From: Sextonia rubra
Lineage: Eukaryota > Streptophyta > Magnoliopsida > Laurales > Lauraceae
Direction: 5' to 3'
Length of the DNA stretch: 64,000 nucleotides
Assembly (NCBI GenBank): GCA_037013555.1
Contig: JASUAD010000023.1
Coordinates: forward strand, 3,534,001-3,598,000
In this document: one piece after another, positions 56,401 through 64,000 of the stretch
Layout of the letters: every line of letters starts with the position of its first letter
Numbering within the stretch: position 1 is the first letter of the stretch
Notes under the pieces: model-generated
Told to the model about the DNA's origin: nothing
Databases searched by the model: none
Seen by the model: the letters and a program-made list of their open reading frames with translations, nothing else
Program-made: the position numbers and the translations under genes

Positions 56401-57600
56401 TTCAAGAAGTCCTGAATTCCTTAAGAATCGAAGAACAATTAAATAAACCTGACTTCTTAAAAGAATTAAGTTAATTCCAAAAGAAGCTTGAAACATAATA
56501 CTGTTTTGACATTCCTTTGTTGTTTGGCATAGAAAACACTATACTGTTTCTCTTGCATATATTGATAATTTTGATGAATCTCAAATCCCTACTAAAGCTC
56601 AACCTATTCAAATGAATAAAGACCTTGTTCAACTATGTACTAAAGAGATCAATCATCTTCTTGCTAAAAACGTTATTCAAAAATCACAATCCTCTTGGAG
56701 TTGTGCAGCGTTTTATGTAAATAAAGCGCCTAAACAAGAATGAGGAGTTCCCCGTCTTGTTATCAACTACAAGCCTTTAAATAAAGTCTTAAAGTCTATA
56801 AGATATCCTGTTCCAAATAAATCTGATCTTATTAAATGCCTCTCTGGTGCCTTCATTTTTTCCAAATTTGATCTTAAATCAGGATTTTGGCAAATTCAAA
56901 TCACCCTGGAGGACTAATATAAAACTACTTTTACAATATCATTTGGACATTACGAATGGAATGTTATGCCATTTCGCTTAAAAAATACTCCTTCAGAATT
57001 TCAAAGAATAATGAATGAAATTTTTAATCCATGTCAAGCTTTTACACTAGTTTATATAAATGACATTTTTGTGTTTTCAAAATCTATTTGTGACCATTGG
57101 AAACATTTGATTAATAATCAAAAGTCATATGTGCTTTCTTCATGTTGAAAATCAAGCCTTTAAATTAAGAACAATGGTCTATAAGATATCCCGTTCCAAA
57201 TAAATCTAATCTTATTAATTGTCTCTCCGGTGCCTTCATTTTTTCCATATTTGATCTTAAAATATGATTTTGGCAAATTCCAATTACCTAGGAGGACTAG
57301 TATAAAACTGCTTTTACAGTACCATTTGGACAATATGAATGGAATGTTATGCCCTTTGGTATAAAAATGCTCCTTCAAAACTTCAAAGAACAATGAATGA
57401 AATTTTTCATCCATATCAAGCTTTTATACTCATTTATATAAATGACATTCTTGCGTTTTCAAAATCCATTTTCGACCATTGGAAACATTTAAATATTTTT
57501 AAAAAAGTTATTATCGAGATGGACTTATTTTATCCCAAAAGAAAATGAAACTTTTCCAAACAGAAATTTAGTTTCTTAGCTTCATAATCAAGAAAGGAAT
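56401..57600 (+). pseudogene. Reverse transcriptase of unit B1 with internal duplication
   Basis: KPLNKVLKSIRYPVPNKSDL and FIFSKFDLKSGFWQIQI (56770-56910), then MPFRLKNTPSEFQRIMNEIF and YINDIFVFSKSICDHW (56966-57110). A second, diverged copy of 56771-57111 begins at 57154 and ends in YINDILAFSKSIFDHWKHLN and the SQKKMKLF tail. In both copies the first catalytic Asp of YxDD is Asn. Stops occur in each copy. Confidence 0.82.
56771..57500 (+). repeat. Tandem duplication of about 0.34 kb within reverse transcriptase
   Basis: Copy 1 56771-57111, copy 2 57154-57500, offset 383, joined by about 42 bases of unrelated AT-rich sequence. Copies differ at many sites, so the duplication is old. Not seen in the other units. 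Confidence 0.85.
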
Positions 57601-58280
57601 TATTTCTTCAGTCCAAAGAGTTATTAAATTTGCTTCTTAATTTCCTAACGAAATTCTTAATAAAGATAAATCGCAATGTTTTCTTGGATGTCTTAATTAT
57701 GTTTCAGACTTTTATAAAGATCTTGCTAAAGAAAGAAAAGTCTTGCAAATGCGCTTGACAAAAAATCCAGTGGAATGGTCACCCGCTTATACAAAAGCTA
57801 TTCAAAGTATTAAACAAAAAGTTCAAAATTTACTTTGTTTAAGTATTCCTCACCCAGAGTTATTAAAAATAGTTCAAAGGGATGCATCTAAAATAGGTTT
57901 TTGGAGGAATCCTTCTATAAAGAAATATCCTTGGAAAAGAAGAAATTCTTCGTTTCACTTCTGGGACATGGATTCCCACTCACCAGAATTACTTAACCAT
58001 TAAAAAGGAAATTTTATACATTTTAAACAGTATAATGAAGTTCTAAAGCAATTTATTAAAAAAACATCTATTAAAAATCGATTGTAAATCTACTAAAGAA
58101 ATTTTAGAAAAAAATGTAAAAAATCTTACTGCTAAGCAAATCTTTGCTCGCTGGCAAGCTTTACTAGCTATATTTGATTTTGACATCGAGTATATTGTTG
58201 GCAAAAATAACTCTCTTCTTGATTTTTTATCTCGTGAGTTTTTACAAGGAAGACGAATATTAAAAATAAGACCACGATAG
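57601..58280 (+). pseudogene. RNase H of ORF1, unit B1
   Basis: 57743-58003 has MRLTKNPVEWSPAYTKAIQS and VQRDASKIGFW (first catalytic Asp). Later blocks LLKIDCKSTKEIL (about 58070) and SLLDFLSREFLQGRR (about 58210-58255) follow in other frames. The ORF1 stop TAG is at 58278-58280, directly before the ORF2 ATG. Confidence 0.8.
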
Positions 58281-59583
58281 ATGCGACCCTTTCTCCAACC
58301 CCCAACTGATAAAGTTTCCACCCTTATGAATACTACATCTTTATCCAAAAAAAAGCTAGTGGCAATTATCTTGAGAGATGGGGAGCAACTTCCTCTTCAG
58401 ATATCCCTCAATTTCAAAGTCCATCAAGCCTTGTATTCAGAAAGTCTCAAGCTTCATCATCCCAATATTTCACTACAAAAGCACCCTTGAGAATTTATTC
58501 CTTAGACTATATGTCCTATGCAGATACCATCTCTACTGAACATCTTTTCCAAACTCTTTTTTCTCCAGACATTTATATACCTAACCTCTTGACTATAAAG
58601 TCTATGAACAGATTCTTATTCGAACAGGCAGTTGCATGATTAATCATATAGATGGGTAAAAAAATTCATACTTAAATACTTTACCAACCAAAACTCTTAT
58701 TCAATACTTAAACTCAAGATTCTGCATGTTCTCTTCGTAAAAGAATGGGGTCATCCTCTTCATATGCCTCAAAGGATTGATTCAGAACTCATTTTTAATT
58801 ATTATGACTATATCTCTACTTAAGAAGTAATCCTCTATTATCAAAACCCATCATTCCAGCATTATTGGTTTATCAGATTCAAATCAAACTCCCATGACAA
58901 AAAAATCCCTCTATGGTTCTTTACACAATTTTGGATTCCTTTTGCTGCTAATAAAGACATCCTTCCTCCAACACTTCTTCCTAGCTATGAAACCTATTCT
59001 GTATCGTTTAAAGCCTCTCTGAAAATAGAAGAAAAAACCCTTTGTCAGCACCTACAACTTGCAACTGAACCTTTTGTTACCATGCATTTTTCTCATTAGC
59101 ATGATATTCCATGGATTCTGAAATGGAATTTTTCTACAGAAATGGATTTCAGCCCTCTAGTTTTCTTTTAAATGATTTATATCAAGTTTTTGCAGCAATT
59201 TAATAATATGCAATCCTTCAACAGAATTCCACCAATCAAGCTATGAAGCCATCCTTTTCCAAAGTTATAAGAACTCCAGAAAAAGCAAAAGAAAAGATTT
59301 ATCCAGTGAGTGATAGTGAAAAAGCAAAGAATTCTTGTTCAGCTTCTCCTTTTACTCTTTGTGCAGCAACAGACTTCAACTCAAAAAAGACCTTCAAAAA
59401 GAAATTAACAAATCCAGAAAGAACGATCTTTTGAAGATTCTCTATTAAGTTTTGGTCATCAATTACAACATCTTTGAGACGAAAATCATTTTGAAAGTAT
59501 TGCTTCTAAACCTGATAATAATGCTGAAGAAACAAAAAGTAATAATGAAGGATTCATCTCTATTCGAAGAAAAGGAAAGAAAT
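58281..59583 (+). pseudogene. ORF2, type-B unit B1
   Basis: ATG at 58281 (TAGATG with the ORF1 stop). It follows the B0 copy block by block: KVSTLMNTTSLSK, LERWGATSSSDIPQFQSPSS, an FEQAVA-like junction near 58620, EWGHPLHMPQRIDSELIFNY near 58750, an NPSFQHYWFIRFK block near 58845 and a C-terminal charged part (59243-59583, VSDSEKAKNSCSASPF). Frameshifts and stops throughout. Function unknown. Confidence 0.62.
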
Positions 59584-59958
59584 AAAGCATTTTGCCACTC
59601 AATTTTTTACAAGGCCATCATGAAAAGGATAAAGATAAGCAACATCTGCAGTTATCCATCAGTCAACAGTCAAAATGTCACTACTCACTGTCAAAATGAT
59701 AAAGCTCATCTACAGTTCAAACATTAAACTTATCCCAAAGAGAAGTCCGAAAACCTCCAGGAATGAGATAGCACATCAAATGAAACTCACATGCAGTCGA
59801 AATGCAGTTGTAATGAAATGTAAATTAAGTATGAAAAGGCTATAAATAGATGTAGCCAGCGCCTTGTAAAAACATCAAGATAAGAGCCAAAATAAAAGCA
59901 AAAAAACTCCTTTTCATTTCCTCTACTAAACTCCCTTGTAATCACCGCTCTTCCCATT
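59584..59958 (+). promoter_or_regulatory. Type-B intergenic region downstream of unit B1
   Basis: TATA box CTATAAATAG at 59840-59849 and AATAAA at 59891-59896, same spacing logic as at 51950-51997. Homologous over its length to 51720-52059 and more loosely to the type-A intergenic regions. Confidence 0.8.
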
Positions 59959-59974
59959 TGGTATCAAAGCCAAG
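59959..59974 (+). promoter_or_regulatory. tRNA-Met primer-binding site, unit B2
   Basis: TGGTATCAAAGCCAAG, one change from the 52060 copy. Confidence 0.9.
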
Positions 59975-60302
59975 TTAATATCAAACTTGTAATCAAGTAC
60001 TTTGGTAATATAAAGTTGTTTTGTGAGTATTTCTTCACTTATCTTTATTATGTTATGTTTTGATTTTACTTAAGGGATGCTAACTCAAAAGTAAGAATGT
60101 CAAAAATCTTAATACTTAGTTGTGTGTTTGTTAGTATTGAGAAATTTTAATCATATTCTACCTAGAACAAATTTGAGGTAGCCATTGTTATCGCTGTTGT
60201 CAGACATGTGAAGGCATTTAAGGCGTTTTGTTGGTGGGTAAATCCTCTATTTCGTTAGATTCTTCTTGTGGTTTTGATTAAAATAACTCTGTAATACAAA
60301 TT
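59975..60302 (+). other. Type-B leader, unit B2
   Basis: Homologous to 52076-52402; contains GAGGTAGCCATTGTTATCG and ends at the ORF1 ATG. Confidence 0.75.
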
Positions 60303-61500
60303 ATGACTAAGCTTACGAAGAAGTTTATGCCTTTTTCTTCCTCATCATCAAATTCCTTATCTTCAATGTCTATCAAAAATAATGAAGAAATTAGTTATGA
60401 GGATTTAGATTAGGTTATTTATGATTGGACTATCCCTACTATTAACAAAAATGAAATTTATAAAGTTAGAATTTTTCAATTAAAATCAAGTTATAAAGTA
60501 AAAGCTATTGAAAGAACTAAATCTATCACAGGTGATATTCAGCATCTTTCTTTAATAAAGCCCCATGAAATAACAGAGTTTGCTAAAACATATAATTATA
60601 TTCATTTTGGATTAGTGCAAGCTGCTCTAAAGCCATTAACAAGACTTGGACTTAGAAAAGAAGCTCCCATCTATGTTTAAAATAAAAGACATAAAAAATT
60701 TAGTGATTCATTACTTGGAATGGTTGAATCAAGTTTAGCTAATGGCCCTACTTTCTTCAATTGGTTTTCAAATTTCTTTGTTTCTCTTACAGATCCAGGT
60801 GCACATGAAGCTCTTACCATAGCTATCCAGACGAAAGGTATTGATATGAATCCTCATAATCAAAATCTTGCTCTCATATATAGAGTTTATTATAAACTCA
60901 TGAATATGGTTGCTCCAGGCATAGCCTATTCCAATCAAGCAAAAGGTGTGACTACTTTATTTCAAACCAATTTTAAAAATAAAGTAAATATTCCAAAACT
61001 CATACAATGGAATGATATTAATCTCTCTTGTAGATGGCGCCTAAAAAAAGCTCAACCAGAAAGATCTTCAAAAAATAAAGAAATTGAAACAATTATTGAA
61101 CATGAAGATGGAAGTGTTGAAATAAATTTTCAAACAGATTATAGAAATAAAACTCTTACAATTTATCAACCTTCTTGAAATTCTTATTCACATCCTCCCT
61201 CAGTGGTAGGATCTTCCATAAAAGAATCATCCCATGTAGATCTTAGACCTACAAGACTTGTTTATCCTTTGTATTAAGCTTCAGAAACTATATCTAAAGC
61301 ACAAATAAATCATACTTCTCCAACTATTACCTATAATCCTTCAGAATCTGATTTCAATATAAATGTTGTTAAATGTTTTGAAATTGAAAAGATACATTAA
61401 AAAATAATTTATTTTTACATCCTTTATCAATATCCTTTTTTAAACAAGTTTCTCAAGAACATAAGGATTTCTTAAAAGAAAAATGCTATAAATATATGTA
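60303..61500 (+). pseudogene. Movement-protein region of ORF1, unit B2
   Basis: The best-preserved movement-protein copy. ATG at 60303 (ATGACTAAGCTTACG). A mostly continuous frame shows ISYEDLD, VIYDWTIPTINKNEIYKV, YIHFGLVQAALKPLTRLGL, RHKKFSDSLLGMVESSLANG, TDPGAHEALTIAIQTKGID and NKVNIPKLIQWNDINLSCRW, with in-frame stops after YEDLD (near 60410) and in the PIYV block (near 60677). 60720-61178 is open for 152 codons. The linker to the coat protein is decayed. Confidence 0.75.
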
Positions 61501-63012
61501 TGATAATCAAAGAAATATTTATTTTTTTGACCGGCTAAAACTAGCCATGAAAAAAGCATATAAAACTGAAGATTACCTATCAACATGATAACAAAATTAA
61601 GCATTTCTTGGATTATAGTTTCTACCAGTTCCTCTCTACAAAGAACTGAAGAATCTATACATCCTCCATTACATCAAATCATTTATAAAGAAACTTCAGC
61701 TGTACCTATAAAAGATGGTGCAAAGATACAAGATAATAAAGCTAAATTGGAATTAATTTACAAATTAGACTTAAGTCATATTTTAGAACAAAATAATTAT
61801 ACAAATATAATTCTTCATACTATTGGTCAACAAACTACTAGAATTGAAAATAAAGTTGAAAATATTTTGTAGATTTATGAAACCACTTCTTCTCGAAAAG
61901 TAATTAATATATAATCTTTTGGTTTTCAAGGTCTAAAGTGAGAAAAGAAATCGCTAAAGTTTTTAGATGAACTAATCAATCAATTATCACATAGTTCTAC
62001 AAATATAAAACTTCAAGAAAATAATACAAAAAAGAAGAAAAATCCATAAATGTTTCAACCTGAACTTCTAAAGCTCCTAGTTTAGACTCAAAATCCTCTA
62101 TTTCTGACCCTATAGAAGGCAAGTCTAAAACATCACATGAAAATCAAGACGATTAAGATCAAGAATCTCTACAACTCAATAAAATATTTAAAAGGAAAAA
62201 ACCAATCATTACTATAGTAAAAAGAAAGAATTATTATCCAAGACCAACTGTAGCTGATCTTTTATTCGAAGAACGAGCTACTTTGAATGGTCTTCGATTT
62301 GAAAACTCTTTAGTATATGAATAGAATGTAGATGGCTTATCAGAATACCAAATTCTGCAATTATGCTAACACATGATGATCTATGCCTTTACCATCATGG
62401 CTACTGGTAATGACCAAAGACATGCGGTAAACGCAGTTGTCCTTGGATTTACTGGACAATTATATGGTTGGTGGGAAAAATATCTTTCTGATATAGAAAG
62501 ACATGCTATTCTGTAAGCAGCAAAAAGAGATACTTCAGAAAATACTATTATTACTCCTCAAGGCCAAAGGATCCCTGATTCTATCTACGTGCTCATATCA
62601 ATATCGTTAAACATTTTATTGGTAATTATATGAATGTAGAAGAAAAATTAGAATCTCAATTAATCAATTTATCATGCCAAACGTTATCTGATTTTTGTTG
62701 GTATAAAGATGTTTTCTTATCAAAATTTTATATAATCGATCTAGGCAATTTAGAATTTTGAAAAGGAAAATTTATATTTGGTCTTCTTAAACTTTTTACA
62801 GAAAAGTTAAAGAAGAATTAAAATTAAAAAAGCATGGAAACTTCAATTATGGACATTATACATATGGTGATCTAATTCAAAAGATTAATAAAGTTAGATT
62901 TTCATTATGCAATGAAATCAAACTTAAATGTCAAATTGAAAATAAAAAACGTATCAGCAAGTACGCACTTGGTGATTTTTGCTTTCAATTTGGCATGGAA
63001 CCATTAATTAGT
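61501..63012 (+). pseudogene. Coat-protein region, unit B2, cut by 5S spacer
   Basis: 61585-61872 (ITKLSISWIIV, KETSAVPIKDGAKIQDNKAK), then decayed acidic tract (about 62080-62160), ATLNGLRFENS near 62280, GFTGQLYGWWEKYLSDIERH near 62448 and LGDFCFQFGMEPLIS at the end. Viral DNA stops at about 63012 after ATTAATTAGT, before the basic tail and zinc finger, and 5S spacer follows. Confidence 0.7.
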
Positions 63013-63512
63013 CAAAATTAATCTATTTTAAGCATCAAAACCCAGATTCTGTGCAAAACTAACTAATTGTAGTAAGTTTTCAATTTGCTTGCTTTGGAGG
63101 TTTTCTAGTCTGTTTTCGGTTTAGTCTTTGCGGAAAGTCTTATAAAGTAATTTAGGAATGGTTTAAAAGCATTAATGGAAATTTTTATATTTTACTAATT
63201 TTAGTAAGCTTACTAATTCGAGTAAGTTAGGGTTCCTAGACTTTATAAAAGTGATGTAATGCTTCTTTGTAAGAAATAAAACAATTTCAGTTTGTTTATA
63301 CATATCAGCCCATCACTTCCATGCAGATTCTTGGTGATGATATCGGGTTAAAGACAATGATTTTCTTATAAGGTTTTCGAAGTGTGCTTCTGTTACATCA
63401 AAGTGTAAAGTAAAATCAAAGCTATAAAACATATTCGAGATGGTAAAGTCGACCAGTCCTCGGGCACCACCTCTCGGTAAAGTTATGGGCTCGGCAAGTC
63501 CGACCCGGTCCT
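63013..63512. other. 5S rDNA intergenic spacer, continuation after the insert
   Basis: Homologous to spacers 1-3 from about 77 bases after a 5S gene (CAAAATTAATC...) through the GGAGGTTTTC, GATGATATCGGGTTAAAGA and CTCTCGGTAAAG boxes to GACCCGGTCCT. Same orientation as 3540-5848. Relative to copy D, about 30 bases of gene and about 75 of spacer are missing at the insert. Confidence 0.88.
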
Positions 63513-64000
63513 TGATGAGTCTTTAAAAATGCATATTTTCATACACATTTTGACCCATTTTAAGGACTTATTAACTTGAAAGAGCTTCATTTAGTGTGAT
63601 ATCATGGGTTAATTCATTTTAAATTCATCTTTATATTTTTCTGCATAAATTGCTTAAAAATCACACTTTTTGCATAAATTCATGAAACCTACTATTTTTG
63701 GAAAGTCTATTTTTGGAAAGTTTTGTGAAAATAATTTTTCTCATGAAATAAATTGAATTCTCTTGATCATTAGGTCATTCATATAAAATCATGAAGAATG
63801 ATTTATATTTTTATTATCATTTCATGAGAAATGGGCCCACAGTCATGCATATGTGATGTTAGGGGTAAAATTGTCTTTTCACATGAATTCACATCTGTTT
63901 TGTAGGAAATTGATTATATGGGTCTCATTTGTAAAGAATTGAGGCAAGGAATTGATTTTAAGAGAAAGGAGAGCAGAATTGAAGAAAAAAGGAAATTGGA
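63513..64000 (+). mobile_element. Start of another large LTR copy, opposite orientation
   Basis: TGATGAGTCTTTAAAAATGC onward is the reverse complement of 3539 down to about 3054 with scattered differences. This copy is inserted in 5S spacer, not in the gene, so it is an independent insertion of the same family. It continues beyond the window. Confidence 0.9.

Overview
This window is repeat-dense nuclear DNA from a flowering plant. I base that on a tandem plant-type 5S rDNA array, Ty1/copia and Ty3/gypsy LTR retrotransposons, and endogenous caulimovirid (plant pararetrovirus) DNA. I cannot name the species. I see no intact single-copy host gene. Nearly all coding sequence is decayed retroelement sequence, read here as domain remnants broken by stops and frameshifts.

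Layout. (1) 1-3539: a very large LTR (about 3 kb, minus strand) that meets a second, inverted copy tail to tail at 523-550 and forms a palindrome over 1-1072. (2) 3540-5848: four degenerate 5S rRNA gene copies on a 744-746 bp period. The first is cut at its 5' side by the LTR and the last is cut at its 3' side by viral DNA. (3) 5849-43702: a head-to-tail minus-strand array of caulimovirid genomes that I call type A. It is interrupted by a Ty1/copia element (11223-20114) and by a SIRE/Maximus-like Ty1/copia element (21894-35205, target duplication ATGGC). The SIRE element itself holds a 2.8 kb solo LTR (25411-28256, target duplication CACGT). (4) 43703-46491 (plus) and 46492-49640 (minus): two viral fragments that switch orientation. 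(5) 49641-63012: a plus-strand tandem array of a second caulimovirid form, type B, with one complete but dead unit between primer-binding sites at 52060 and 59959. (6) 63013-63512: 5S spacer again, in the original orientation. (7) 63513-64000: the start of another copy of the large LTR, now on the plus strand. The whole viral block therefore sits inside a 5S rDNA array.

How the parts relate. Both viral types share a tRNA-Met primer-binding site, a TATA box with a downstream poly(A) signal, a leader, and a first ORF with movement protein, coat protein, CCHC zinc finger, aspartic protease and reverse transcriptase. They differ after the reverse transcriptase. Type B continues into RNase H and a second ORF whose ATG directly follows the ORF1 stop (TAGATG). 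In type A, reverse transcriptase runs in frame, after its YIDD box, into an unrelated domain of about 420 residues that I do not recognise, with no RNase H and no ORF2. Four independent copies show this junction, so it is an inherited genome form. A bipartite or helper-dependent florendovirus-like system is the most interesting reading of the window.

Limits: similarity judgements were made by eye. Domain edges in decayed copies are approximate, commonly within 20-50 bases. No database search or alignment was run.
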